Source of the DNA: Atkinsonella hypoxylon
Lineage: Eukaryota; Ascomycota; Sordariomycetes; Hypocreales; Clavicipitaceae
Length of the DNA stretch: 64,000 bases
Direction of reading: 5' to 3'
NCBI GenBank assembly: GCA_000729835.1
Contig: JFHB01000021.1
Coordinates: 186,001-250,000 of the forward strand
The notes below the pieces were generated by a model. The model saw only the letters and a list, made by a program, of their open reading frames with translations, did no database searches and was not told the DNA's origin. Below are positions 23,160 to 34,049 of this stretch, piece after piece; position 1 is the first letter of the stretch, and each line of letters begins with the position of its first letter. The position numbers and the translations under genes are program-made.

Positions 23160-25377
23160 TCACCCGCCTGTGTGCGCTGTCGCTTCCTCGCCAGCTTGTG
23201 TTGCTGCTGGGGGAAAATTGGTGTTTTGCCCATTGGCAGATCCGCCACCTGCCTTCGCACCACCACCGCCCCCACGATCTCGCCGTCCTCGACCGCCAGA
23301 TGGCTTCTCCTTATCACCATTGGTCGCAGAGCCTCCCTTGGCAGGCGTCGTTGATGTTGCAGCACCGGCCGGTTTCTTATCCTTGCGCTCCAGGACTTGT
23401 ACAGAGGCTTGCCCTATGGAAACTGGGCTAGCAGCTACGGCCTTGACAAGCGCATCGTGCTCGGAGAAGTCCACGTATGCAAAGCCTTTGCGCTTGTCGA
23501 TTTCGACGAGGGTAATGGTACCGAAAGTTCCGAGGACTTCTCGCAATGACGCATCGTTGACTCCTTGTGAAGCGCTTACATGCTTGACGAATGCGCGTCT
23601 CGCATTTGCAGACACTGAGGGAGCCTTCTTTTGCGATTGCTTCGCGCTTCCATTCTCCTTCAGCGTGGTTTTGTTGCTGTTGGGGGTATCTAAGCTTGGT
23701 GCTTGACTTGGCGGCTGGGTTTCAGCAGTCTTTGGCGGCACAGCTTGTTCGTTCTTCTTCTTAAGGATGACCGGAGGATTCGTGGCGGTCGCTTGTGCGG
23801 ACGTACTAGAGGATTCAGTTGCGGCGGCTCCTTTGCCTTTGTCGGCCATTCTACCGCCACGATTCCTCCTTCCCGGTTGACCCTTGGTGGCTGCCGGACT
23901 CTCGGGTCGTCCCTTGGACGCTTGCGCAGCTGGTACGTCGGGTTGTGGCGATGCCTTTTCCGTCACAGTGGCCGGCGGGGCGTCAGCGGCCACAACATCG
24001 TTTTCTTTGGTAAGGGCAGCCGCTGCTTTGGCATCTGCTTCGGCCTTGGCTGCATCATGACGAGCCCGCCGATGAGCACTTCCAGGACTGAGACCAAGGT
24101 CCCGTTGTAGGATTCTTGCTGCGGCTGCAATTCCAGCTCTTCGGCTTTTCGGAGCGTCTGTCGCGGCACTGACACTGGCACCAGTGGTGACAGACGTAGT
24201 CGCATTCGTAGCTGCAGTCTGACTCGCCGCTTTCTTTGCCACATCGACGGCTTGCTCCGTGGCAGCTTTCTTTGTGAGAATCTTGACCGTTTCCTTCGCC
24301 GGCTTGTCTGCCTTATCACCCTTCAATTCCTTTCCTTTCTTCTTGTTGGAAGAGTCATCGTCCTTGGATCCGCCTTTGCCTTTCCCACCCGCCTTGGAGT
24401 TCTTGCCTGACCCACCATCTTTAAGCTTGTTAGCCTTCTTCTCCCTCAAATATTCAACAAGAGGTGTCGTGGTGACTTTGGTCTCTGCTTTAGCAGCATC
24501 GGCCAGATCCTCGACATCGATACTATCACGCATGGGTGCAGGGTTAGCAAGGCCCTCGAGAAATGCCATGAATTCGGGGTCCTGATCGATTGTGCCTTGC
24601 CGAACATCAGTCCTCTTTTTGGTGCCTGCAACTTTTTTGTAAATTGAAAACTCCAAGACTGGCGGCCCGACCAAGGCGGGATTGGTGAAAGTTGACTTTG
24701 CATCCTCCCATGTTGAGCTCCTGACCAGCTCGCTGAGGGGCATGATGTCATCCTTCCGCATCAAGTGAACATACGCACGGCTAGGACGCGAAGGCTTCGA
24801 AGGACTAGAAACATAATCATTACAAGTCTGCACAATGCGATAGATTACGAAAAATCTGGGTGACACATACTCAGTGGAAACTTTGCCGGGAACATATAAG
24901 AACCAATCCACTTTGCCCTTGGAGACTTCCCAGTCTGTGCCGAGTACAGACAGACACTCTTGCTGTGTCATGCCGGGTGGCAGGCGACGAATGACCAACT
25001 TTTCTCCTTCATTGTGTGCTCTTGAAAGTGAAGCCTTGGCTAATGGCGCATCTCCTTCAGTGGTGTTCTGTTTGGAATTTAGAGCCCATTGGAAATATGT
25101 TTCAAGGGAATACCAGATGTTACACATACCTTGGCAGAGCCACGCTTTCCGGCCGCCCGTCTCCCTTTGCCAGATTTGGAAGCGTTGCTGCTCTCCTCCG
25201 GCCCCTTGGACTTGTTATTTCTCATTGTCAGATAGAGCGTTTTCTTAGGCGGTTAAGAGGATGAGCATGAAATCTTACTCTGTGTCTCACACTGGCTTGA
25301 TCAGATCCCTGGCCAGCCACCCCGTTGGAGGTCCCGTTTGCCTTGCGCGACAGGACTTGTGGCGCCGGTGCAGACAT
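23160..25377 (-). CDS. UPF3: Nonsense-mediated mRNA decay factor Upf3
   Basis: Links Upf2 (and thereby Upf1) to terminating ribosomes; shuttles between nucleus and cytoplasm. Four minus-strand exons: 25377-25279, 25210-25130, 25067-24871, 24804-23160, giving 673 aa. The Smg-4/UPF3 domain spans about residues 75-230: KLVIRRLPPGMTQQECL, a DWFLYVPGK strand, AYVHLMRKDDI and the family hallmark QGTIDQDPEFMAFLEGL. A Lys/Ala-rich disordered middle follows. Near residues 540-620 there is a second RRM-like domain with a perfect RNP1 (KGFAYVDF), and a Gly/Arg-rich tail ends the protein. The first two exons are less certain: initiation at an ATG near 25223 is an alternative. Divergent from PPG1. Confidence 0.9.
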
Positions 25378-26094
25378 TGCGCATGTCGTGTGTCGTCGTG
25401 AGTAAGTTTTTTCAAGAAAAGGGGGCAGCACGATACAGCTCGGCGGGATGTTGATTCTCTGGTCAAGGTGAGAAGCGCCTCTGACTATGCCTGGACGTCA
25501 AGTGAAGTTTAACAAGGAAGGCCCCACACCCATCACATGTGGATCCAATTGCTAGTGGCCACCCCAGCCCCTGCAAGCTTTCATTCGAATCGTTTGGTAG
25601 CGAGTAGTCACGTGGGCGCAAGAAGCACAGCATCTAATGAGTGAGCAGCGAGTACGGAGTACAGCAGAACGAGCAGCATTGACGGACCTAGTTATGAATC
25701 CGGATCCAGTGCATTGTGCTGTACTACCGCACATAAGGTCGACCGAATTCCCAATGTGAGATCCGAGAGACATTCGTTTTCATTTGATAAACTGTATGCA
25801 AGCACTTGTGGCACGAAGCGTGCAGCAAGCCAAGACGCAAGTGGCTAGTGCTGCCTCACTCAAGCTTGCCGCCGACGTCTGTGACATCAACGCCCGAAGA
25901 AGATCCGATTATCTCTCTATCGCTTCATCTACGAGATTACCTAGGCGCCAGGCTTCAAACGTCCAGGAGGCCTAATCCTCTCATTTCATCTCGCTGGGAG
26001 GTCATTGCTATCTGCCGCACGTCTTGTGGCAGAGCGTACTATCTCTCCTTCCGGCCTCTTCGTCGACGAGGCCATTACCAGAGTCTCGCCAACC
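25378..26094. promoter_or_regulatory. Divergent UPF3/PPG1 promoter region
   Basis: 717 bp between the two start codons. It contains GTCACGTG at 25607-25614 and a TACGGAGTAC motif near 25651. No credible gene inside. Confidence 0.6.
25607..25614. promoter_or_regulatory. GTCACGTG E-box (Cbf1/bHLH-type site)
   Basis: Matches the RTCACRTG consensus of the yeast bHLH factor Cbf1. It lies 230 bp upstream of the UPF3 ATG and 481 bp upstream of the PPG1 ATG. Function is inferred only. Confidence 0.4.
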
Positions 26095-27482
26095 ATGGCC
26101 GGCAACGTACCTCGACCCGGCCCCGCCAACTTGGGTCCCAACGCCGGTCTAGACGACTGGCTGGAAGAGGCCAAACAATGTCATTATCTGCCCGAAAGGG
26201 TCATGAAGGAGTTGTGCGAGAGGGTCAAGGAGATTTTGATGGAAGGTGAGCTTGGAAGATCACCGGCCAGCTGGAGTCGACTATTTGTCTGTTCGCTGAC
26301 ATGGCCCACCGCTCTCGTTTCCAGAATCAAATATTCAACCCGTTTGCACGCCTGTCACAGTCTGTGGAGATATTCACGGCCAATTTTATGACCTTCTCGA
26401 ACTTTTCAGAGTGTCAGGCGGCATGCCAGGCGAGAATAATGTCCAGGCCCCCAAAACTGTCACAACCGTCATCACCTCCGAGGATATCGAACCACCAACC
26501 CAGATCACGAATCCAAAGCTACGGAAGAAGTTGAAGTCTCCCGCCGGCGGTACTAGCGGTACCAATGATGAAGACGAACGAGATGTCTATGGTGCTTCTC
26601 ATCCAGAATCAGCCCTGTCTGGCGCAAACGTCACATCAGCCCAGAGTACAGAGACTAGGTTCATCTTCTTAGGAGACTTTGTGGACAGAGGATACTTTAG
26701 TTTAGAAACGTTCACATTGCTCATGTGCTTGAAAGCCAAGTATGTCGGGAGGAAGAGCAATGTCCAACACACGCAAGTGGCAAAGCTAACTTCTCTCTGC
26801 CCAGATACCCCGACCGCATAGTTCTCGTTCGTGGAAACCACGAATCTCGGCAGATTACACAGGTCTACGGTTTCTACGAAGAATGCCAACAAAAATACGG
26901 CAATGCATCAGTCTGGAAAGCCTGCTGTCACGTGTTTGATTTCTTAGTTCTGGCAGCTATTGTCGATGGAGAAGTTCTGTGCGTGCACGGCGGGCTGAGT
27001 CCAGAAATCAGAACGATAGACCAGATCCGCGTCGTTGCGCGTGCCCAGGAAATTCCGCACGAAGGAGCTTTCTGTGACTTGGTTTGGTCGGATCCTGAAG
27101 AAGTCGAGACATGGGCTATCAGTCCACGTGGCGCAGGCTGGCTGTTCGGCGACAAAGTCGCCCATGAATTCAACTATGTCAATGGTCTAAGATTGATCGC
27201 GCGAGCTCATCAGCTTGTTAATGAAGGCTACAAGGTCAGCTCACAAAGTCTGCATTCTGAGTCACGAATAGCCATGCTGACTTACGACAGTACCACTTTG
27301 CTGAAAGCTCCGTCGTTACAGTTTGGTCTGCGCCGAATTATTGCTACCGGTGCGGCAATGTCGCTTCAATAATGACTGTAGACAAAGACTTAAACCCCAG
27401 ATTCAGCATATTCTCAGCCGTCCCCGATGATCAGAGACATGTTCCTGCGAGCAGGAGAGGGCCGAGCGACTATTTCTTGTGA
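26095..27482 (+). CDS. PPG1: PP2A-family serine/threonine phosphatase Ppg1
   Basis: Metal-dependent Ser/Thr phosphatase catalytic subunit; yeast Ppg1 acts with the Far complex. Four exons: 26095-26245, 26325-26739, 26805-27234, 27291-27482, giving 395 aa. Catalytic motifs are intact: GDIHGQ (D66, H68), GDFVDRG, RGNHES, HGGLSP and the later RAHQLVNEGY and APNYCYRCGN. The text QITQVYGFYEEC and the SNIQPVCTPVTVCGD region fit Ppg1 better than PP2A, PP4 or PP6. About 70 extra residues (90-160, acidic, Ser/Thr/Pro-rich) lie between GENN and FIFLGDF. The C-terminus is DYFL, the methylatable tail of PP2A-class enzymes. The start at 26095 (ACCATGG context) is preferred to the upstream in-frame ATG at 26005. 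The last intron has a weak GTCAGC donor. Confidence 0.93.
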
Positions 27483-27916
27483 GGCGGCAATAGTTGTGTG
27501 GCAAGGGGTGGAAGCTCCAGATGTATAATAGCACACGGTTGAGATATCCATTGATTGAGAGATGAATTCTAACGACATTTATGGTTGTTTGGGTACTGAA
27601 CTGAATGAAGCTAACCATTGACTGAGCAATATATGCATCCATGAATTTGGTGACCTTGGCCCATCTTGGTGAATTTACGTCTCCTGGCCATGCACGCGAT
27701 ACAGTTTGGTGGGCCAGGACGTGCTCCGTCCACTTCAAGCCCAGTCTCGTCTTCATCGATGGAAATGCTCACATAGATCCAAAACCGACATCATCCCATT
27801 CCACGAAAAGCCATCCAACCTGTTGTCTACGATTTAGCGTCTGCAGCACCCATTCCACCATTCTCTTCTACCCAGAGTGCTCGCCCCCTTCAAAAAGCCA
27901 TATGCATAACCTGACC
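27483..27916. other. Intergenic region PPG1 to TYW2
   Basis: 434 bp between two genes on the same strand; no gene or repeat of note. The TYW2 frame is open upstream to 27641, so an N-terminal extension is formally possible. Confidence 0.4.
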
Positions 27917-29077
27917 ATGCCGAAGCCTCAGCCGCGTTGCGACCCCATCCAGACTGCCATCTCATCATGGACCTCTACCCTCGAACCGCCCGGAGGAATC
28001 AACGCCACAGCCTGGAAGCAGGACCTCTGCAGCAATGCCCCCAGACGCTTCACAGTGTACGAGCCCATGGCTCTCCTCCCAACAGGCAGTTTCCACAACG
28101 CCATCTGGAAAACCGAACTCGCGCGTCACGATGCCACAACCATCACCTCGCTCTGGACTCACCTCCTCGCCGAGCTCTCCAAGAGCGGCGCCTCCCCAAC
28201 AAGCCTGACGCATCTCGCCGTCAACGAGCGCATCCCGCTCCACGCGCAGCACGGCACGGCAGAAAACGTGATGCGCAGCCCAAGCGGCCTCCGCATCCTG
28301 CACGGCGACTTCGGCCCAGCCCAGCCGCATAGCCCGCCGTCCCAAACAGACTTTGCCAACGCATTCTGGGTGACGACGAGGCAGAACGGCATCACGCAGA
28401 CGTGGGCCCCGCGCTGGACAATGTTCAGCAGGGGCAACGTCAAGGAGAAAGCCCGCCTGCTCGGGTTCCCGTCCGTCCACGGCAAGGGACACGCCGTGTG
28501 GGCGGTTGACTTGTACGCCGGCATAGGCTACTTTACCTTTTGCTACGCCCGGCTCGGCATGCGCGTGCTCTGCTGGGAACTCAACCCCTGGAGCGTCGAG
28601 GCGCTCCGCCGAGGGGCCAGACTCAACAAGTGGACAGTCGACGTCTTTGTCGAGCCGGGAAGGAGCGTGTCGTCTTCTGCATTGATGCGGAGCCCGGCCC
28701 AGATCATATTGCTGTCGGAGGATAACGGCGGTGCGCGCGCGAGGGTCGAGGACGTTTGGCGGATGGACGGCGGATGGCTGCGCAATGTGCGGCACGTCAA
28801 TTGCGGGCTGTTGCCTACCAGTCGGCTGACGTGGGCTTGCGCGCTGTTTCTCACGAGGACGACGGCGGCGGATGGGCTGCCGGCGTGGCTGCATCTTCAT
28901 GAGAATGTGGGCGAGGCGGATGTTGACTTGCGGAGGAGTCAGATTGAGCGGCTTTTGCGAGAGAGCCCGGAAGAGAAGGGGTGCGGTAAGGATATTCGCG
29001 TAGATAGAGTCGAGAAGGTCAAGACTTTTGCGCCGGGCGTGTGGCATTGCGTTTTTGATGTTCTCATTACGCCTTAA
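27917..29077 (+). CDS. TYW2: tRNA wybutosine-synthesising protein 2 (aminocarboxypropyl transferase)
   Basis: Transfers the aminocarboxypropyl group of SAM to the tricyclic base at G37 of tRNA-Phe, step 2 after TYW1 in wybutosine synthesis (yeast TRM12). Single exon, 386 aa from ATG 27917 (ACCATGC context); the open frame has farther upstream ATGs at 27641 and 27902. Visible: WTMFSRGNVKEKARL (the RGNxKEK motif of Trm5/Tyw2), the SAM-binding VDLYAGIGYFTFCYARLG, VLCWELNPWSVEALRRGA, and HLHENVG near the C-terminus. Its third positions are G/C-rich, like TRM7. Tandem with PPG1 and convergent with the SSP120-like gene. Confidence 0.92.
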   Translation: MPKPQPRCDPIQTAISSWTSTLEPPGGINATAWKQDLCSNAPRRFTVYEPMALLPTGSFHNAIWKTELARHDATTITSLWTHLLAELSKSGASPTSLTHLAVNERIPLHAQHGTAENVMRSPSGLRILHGDFGPAQPHSPPSQTDFANAFWVTTRQNGITQTWAPRWTMFSRGNVKEKARLLGFPSVHGKGHAVWAVDLYAGIGYFTFCYARLGMRVLCWELNPWSVEALRRGARLNKWTVDVFVEPGRSVSSSALMRSPAQIILLSEDNGGARARVEDVWRMDGGWLRNVRHVNCGLLPTSRLTWACALFLTRTTAADGLPAWLHLHENVGEADVDLRRSQIERLLRESPEEKGCGKDIRVDRVEKVKTFAPGVWHCVFDVLITP

Positions 29078-29326
29078 TATACACTATTCTACACTTGGTA
29101 TTTGGGGGAAAACGTTCAGACCCCCTTTCCCGTCGATTCTGTCCCGTTACTCATTATTATGAAATGCCTTCCCTGTCAGATACCTGCGCCCCCTATTTTA
29201 GCCCATAAAGTCCATGGGACTTGATACCTGCAGGAAATAGACAAATTACCGCAGTTGAAGCCCCCCAATCCAAAGCTAAAATCGAAAACCAAACCAAACC
29301 CGGACCCAAAGAAAGAACCCATCACT

Positions 29327-30107
29327 TCAATGCCTCCTGAACTTGGCAGGAATATTCTCCTCGATAATCGCCATGTGATCCATCCGCTCCATCTCCTCCT
29401 GCTGCCTCTCCAGTTCCTCATGGTGCTTGAAGTGCTCAACGTCCTCCGGATGTGTCAGGTCCTCCAACTTGGTGTTCTCATCATGGTACTTCTCCCAGTG
29501 GTGAATCTCGTACTCGTACTCGTCGTCGCCGTGATGGCCCGGCCCCGTCCCCAGATCCGGCAGCGTGCCCCCGTGGGCCATTAAGTCCATGAACTCATCG
29601 CGGCCGACCACTCCGTCGTGGTTCGTGTCCAGCAGATCCATCAGGTGCTGCAGGACCTCGAGCTTCTTGTCATGCAACATGCCCCTATTAGAAGGGTCCA
29701 TGAGGCCGTACGTGCGCATGATCTCCTCGCCTTGCCATTCGCCGTCGGAGTTGTAGTCGTGGAGGGCGAAGAAAGCGCCTGCGTCCCAGGTCTCGATGTG
29801 GTGCTCCTCTGAGAAATTCAAGAGTCAAAGAGCGACACATGTTAGCGCAAGCGAGGAATCCGGGGGGGGTTTCGCGTCTGACTTATTACACAGCGAATAG
29901 AGGCTTTGAATTTCTTCAAAGCGTAGTGTGCATTGATTGACAGTATTCTTGGAGCTGAATACTAAGAGAAAGTAGTGGTGAGATATTACCTGCCATGTGC
30001 TTCTCCATCCATGTGGCGTCGTCGTGGACAATGGGCTTCTGGCCAGGGCTGCCGTGCGCGGCGGCCAGCCCTGAGAGAGCCAGGTATAGGAAACTTGATG
30101 TGCGCAT
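29327..30107 (-). CDS. SSP120: Secretory-pathway EF-hand protein, Ssp120/nucleobindin type
   Basis: Two minus-strand exons, 30107-29990 and 29808-29327 (199 aa). The N-terminal 18 residues are a signal peptide (MRTSSFLYLALSGLAAAHG). Two EF-hand loops are complete: DYNSDGEWQGEE and DTNHDGVVGRDE, each with acidic or oxygen ligands at loop positions 1, 3, 5 and 12. A conserved LPDLGTGPGHHGDDEYEYE segment, an acidic coiled helix (FKHHEELERQQEEMERMDH) and the terminal NIPAKFRRH follow, as in yeast Ssp120, which associates with the ER-Golgi lectin Emp47. Predicted luminal calcium-binding partner of cargo transport. Confidence 0.88.
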
Positions 30108-31319
30108 GATGGAACCGCTTGTTTATGTAGCAATTGGTGAGGTCGATGTGTGTTCCGTCAGTCGAGCGTCGAGCTGGGTTGGCGCAATGTTCGTGAACCT
30201 TACGACAGCTGTATTCAACAATGGAGACAGAGATGAATTGGCTGGGGACGACCGTAAACGGATACCCCTCACCGTGCCGAGCTGGGCTTCAACACAGCAC
30301 CGACGAGCATTGTAACCTAACTTAGCAAGCTAGTTTCGAGAAACTTCCCCTAGAGTAATAATTTGCACTTCAATAAAAGTACTAGCAACTATCCAGTCAA
30401 AAACGTACCATATCCCGCAGTTCCCTAATAAGCAAAAAGTCTTGAGGTTTCGCGCAAGACATGGTGACCACCCGCACCACTATCAACCAACAGGGCACCA
30501 CGTCCCGTTTGACTAGGCGACCGCGCGCCAGAAGCGAAATGTGTCGGCATGAAAGTACAGCCTTGTCAGCACCAGAGATAGTGCAGGACTTTGACCCTTG
30601 TTCCATCAATTACTGCAAGGTATGAATACAAAGACATTTGCACTCAGACCAGCTAAGATATTAAATTTAGGCCTAGATATGTAGGATGGCTTATTGCACA
30701 TGGTCCATCATTGCTTCACCGTGAAATTACATCCGGCCGACGACCTGATTTGTTTCTGGCGCCTTGGGTTCTGTCCGCTTCAAAGCCCAAGGCAACCGCT
30801 GCACCGGCATCTTACACAAAGAATTTATCATGCCCAGATGCGCCCCGAGTTCCAAGTCCCCGTGCCAAACGTGTGAACTATCATAACCGCATAAAGGTGC
30901 ATCTGCACTCCCACATAACGCCGGCTTTCCATGCCTTTCCAAGAAAAACAGATTGAGTAACAGAAAAATGAGTATTGCCCTTCGCCCGACCAAATGGAAA
31001 TATCAAGGTACGATAATCGCCCTTCTCGTTACGTTGATTCTCTCTTGCCCATGAAACGCCAGTCCTGTTGCTTGAATGAGCCAATGTCGGCCTCGCACAA
31101 GTCGACTACAGAGCTTCTGACACATTAAAATGCTCTCCTGATTCTAGTAGTCCATAAAAAGTCTTGGTGATGCTATGCTTGAACCAAGTCACTTGCACCT
31201 GAGAGTCCCCAAGTGCCGGCTAGGGATGAAAAAGTGCGGCCAGAAATCCGACACAGGCCTCAGCGTGACGTGATACAAGTCGTCAAAGAATATGATTTCA
31301 GCATCTTGCCCCGTCAGAA
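30108..31319. other. Intergenic region with a decayed repeat copy
   Basis: No gene supported. Near 30318-30398 it holds a segment similar to one at 33575-33660 (listed). The remaining short open frames show no family features. Confidence 0.4.
30318..30398 (+). repeat. Dispersed repeat copy A
   Basis: Shares an AATAAAAGTACTAG core and flanking sequence with 33575-33660. The two differ largely by C/T changes, for example CAACTATCC against TAATTATCC. Likely a relic of a transposable element. Confidence 0.6.
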
Positions 31320-32743
31320 TCAATCTATGAACGGCTTCTTCTGGCCGCCAACAAGACATAAACCAAGAGCGCGTAATGAGTTGCGGTCGCTGGCCAAAAT
31401 AATAGTCCTTGCTGGCAGCATAGGGTTATTGGGATCGACATGAGATGCATCCTTGGCGGCTTGCTCAATAGCGTCCATTTCTTCCTTGCAGGCCTGCTGA
31501 TCCAGCGGACATATGACGATGGGTTGTCGCAAGGACACGTCACGTGCACCACTCAGCTGCACCTATGTACCAGACGTCAGTATATACACTTGGCTATTTA
31601 GAGAGCGACAATACTCGGAAAGTCAATACCTTAATGTTGAGATAGAATTCGATCCTGTAGAGTGAGGATGTAGTGGTAAAAGACGAGACTTCGTATAGGG
31701 GAAATTGTGGCTTCCCTCGTTTTACGATACCGTCTGCGTCTCTCAAGTCTTTTGACGGAAACACAAGGCCAATGTTGGTGGCATAACCAGCCTCTGGAAT
31801 CTTCATCTTAACCACCTGTACTTGTTTTGACAGCTTGTTGATTTTTTTGACCGGTTCGTCTCCTTCGGGATTGTACGTGACTTCTTCCTCTATCGTCAGA
31901 TTGATTTTTTCTATGCTAACTCGTTTCGCTTTGTTCAGCCAGTCGAGGTTTGGTGAAAGTTTGATATAGACAGTTATAGGGTCTCCTGGACCGTAGCTCC
32001 ACCGCGGTAGGTTGATGGCCAAGTGGACAACATTGTCTGACGTAACGTTCTTGGTTTCCGGCTTGTTGTACATTCCAAAGGTGGACAATGTATCGTATCG
32101 CTGTAGGGGAATTGGGCAAGAATATTTGAACTGGTTGCTGTGGCCTTGTTGGACCGTTACAACAAGCTCATAGTAGGTCTCGGCTGTCCTGCTAGGAAGC
32201 TGAAGCGAAGCTGGCGGTATTCTGCGATTCGTTTCCTCTCCACCACGTCCAAAGGGTATAAACAAAACAAATGGTAGGTCCATTGCGATGACACTCTCGG
32301 CCTCCTTTCCTGTTGCGCAACGAAATAGCAAGACTTCCTTGCCAACAACATCCGTCGCCTCCTTACGCGGTGTACCAAGGTGGCGTTTTGTCAGGCTGTC
32401 GGCGTCGGGATGGATCGTTTCTCGTCTTTGCAGGCAGACTCGTACTAATGATATTGGCACAGGCATGGAAATTCCTTGTCCAGGGCGAATTTCGACTTTG
32501 CCCTCAATTCGTGGCTAGTGACATATAAGAGTCAGTAGGACGAAGGCAGTCGACCAACTATGCGAGGACTGTGGGATAGATACGTAGTCTCAGCCTGGAA
32601 GCAGAAGCAACAGGCTCGTGTGCCCTGTTATGTAGGGTGCGTATACGTACCAGAGTTGCTGAAATCCCAGGATAGCCCACGAGGAAGCTGCTGTTTGGGG
32701 GGCCAGACACCCTCACATGGGCTGGGACAGCCGCTGTGGCCAT
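31320..32743 (-). CDS. Arrestin-like domain protein
   Basis: Three minus-strand exons, 32743-32651, 32514-31630 and 31562-31320 (406 aa). The product reads as a two-lobe arrestin fold: an N-terminal strand segment with VRVSGPPNSSFLVGYPG, ISMPVPISLVRVCLQRRETI, PASLQLPSRTAETYYELVV, then a C lobe opening with INLPRWSYGPGDPITVYIKL (the start motif of arrestin C domains). The C-terminal exon has no PPxY motif that I can see, so it may not recruit Rsp5 directly, unlike yeast ARTs. Probable adaptor in membrane-protein trafficking. The exon junctions are clean GT-AG with frame kept. Confidence 0.82.
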
Positions 32744-33977
32744 GGTTCCGCTGTCGTTCCCGCCAGTCTCCTCGTGCTGGCGGTCACTTCACGTAGAGAC
32801 GATGATTGGGGATGAGGAGGCGGAAAAGTAATGACTGAGGACGTCATGAGAAAGACAGCGAGGTGCCGCTGTCGGCGTCGGTGGCGGTATTGAAGGCGAT
32901 TCTGTGTTGCTGGTTGCTGGTTGCTAGTGGGGTTGGCAAGCGTACCCGTGTCGATACTAGGTACCTAGGTAGTTACCTAAGATACATCAATGTGCGGGCG
33001 ACAGCGTAGTCGGACCGTCAGTACCCCATACCGCCGACAAGGTACCGCCAACCAGGCAGTGTGGGTCAGGTCAGTTTTGTCGACACATGCACCTTGATTA
33101 GATTAGATACAGCACTAGTTACTCCGTAAAGTGCAGACATCTGGCTGCGCACGTAACCAGAAACTCCTCGGTATGGCTGACAGCATTGTGTTCGGACTCG
33201 GTTGTGCGGAAGGCAAGCAATCCTTGAATCTTCCAGAGGGAGAAGCTACCATACAGTAGCAACCCCAAGATGCAGATGCAGGCAAGCGAAATTGGTAAAG
33301 ATGAAGTTGCAGTCCATCGGCCAATCTTCGTGGTTCAATCAATCTGCAGCTTTTGAGGGTGCCAATGCCAAGTCTGATGCTGCTGTCTGGTCTGTCGTCA
33401 GCAAATGCTGCTCCAGCGGCGAATCCACAGACAAGCCCGTGTCTGACATGTTACTGCACCTGACACACGTCATACCATAAAAATCAGACGGTACCGCATG
33501 TTGATGCTGATGGAACCGACCTTGCCCGAGCGCAACATTGATATCTCCTTGGTGCCGACAATTATTATAATAGCCTTATTAAGTAAGCTGGCTTAACGAA
33601 CTTTTTTTATAGTAATAATTCTCCATGCTTTAATAAAAGTACTAGTAATTATCCTAGTTATAACAGGAACGCTCACTTGAGGGAGGTTCCGTGCCCGAAT
33701 GGAGCCAGCTCGGCATCGACGCGATCTTTCTATGTCCACACAGCTCCGTCTTCGCCGCTCACCAACGTCATCATAATCCCATGTCAATCAATTGCACGAG
33801 CCAGAGAACCTGTGCGCATTAAGGCTCTTAAGTCATTATTCACAAGCAGAAATATTGCAGCACAGATCTAATCTCGAACTTTTCAGACCAGGAAAACAGT
33901 TTGAATTTACAGGAGTGCCGCGCGCAAACTTGGGTCTACATTCAAATAAAGAAATAGCAACAGATTTTGTTGATTTC
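32744..33977. other. Intergenic region, arrestin-like gene to tRNA-Arg
   Basis: No gene seen. It contains a CCTAGGTA-type palindrome at 32955-32979, TACTCCGTA at 33119-33127 and the AT-rich repeat copy B at 33575-33660. Confidence 0.45.
33575..33660 (+). repeat. Dispersed repeat copy B (AT-shifted)
   Basis: Counterpart of 30318-30398 in the same orientation, with T where copy A has C at many sites (TTTTTTTA against TTCCCCTA). This is the pattern expected after repeat-induced point mutation. Confidence 0.6.
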
Positions 33978-34049
33978 GGTGTGCTGACGCAATGGTAGCG
34001 TGCAGACCTCCTAAGTCTGAAGTTCAGGGTTCGAGTCCCTGGTACATCG
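33978..34049 (+). tRNA. tRNA-Arg (anticodon CCT)
   Basis: 72-nt cloverleaf without intron. The acceptor GGTGTGC pairs with GTACATC (with G-U pairs), followed by discriminator G. The D arm is ACGC/GCGT, the anticodon stem CAGAC/GTCTG with loop CTCCTAA (anticodon CCT), and the T arm CAGGG TTCGAGT CCCTG. CCA is not encoded, as expected for a nuclear gene. Confidence 0.9.

Noticed and set aside
23170..24110. Plus-strand open frames opposite UPF3
   Set aside because: Antisense to the Lys/Ala-rich region of UPF3; reading frames there are open because of codon bias.
24872..25127. Treating the open frame from 25127 as the true UPF3 N-terminus
   Set aside because: The first 20 codons read as an intron (GTATGT start, CAG end), and upstream exons give a more plausible N-terminus.
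27965..29047. 360-codon minus-strand open frame opposite TYW2
   Set aside because: Shadow produced by the strong G/C third-position bias of TYW2; the sense strand carries all conserved motifs.
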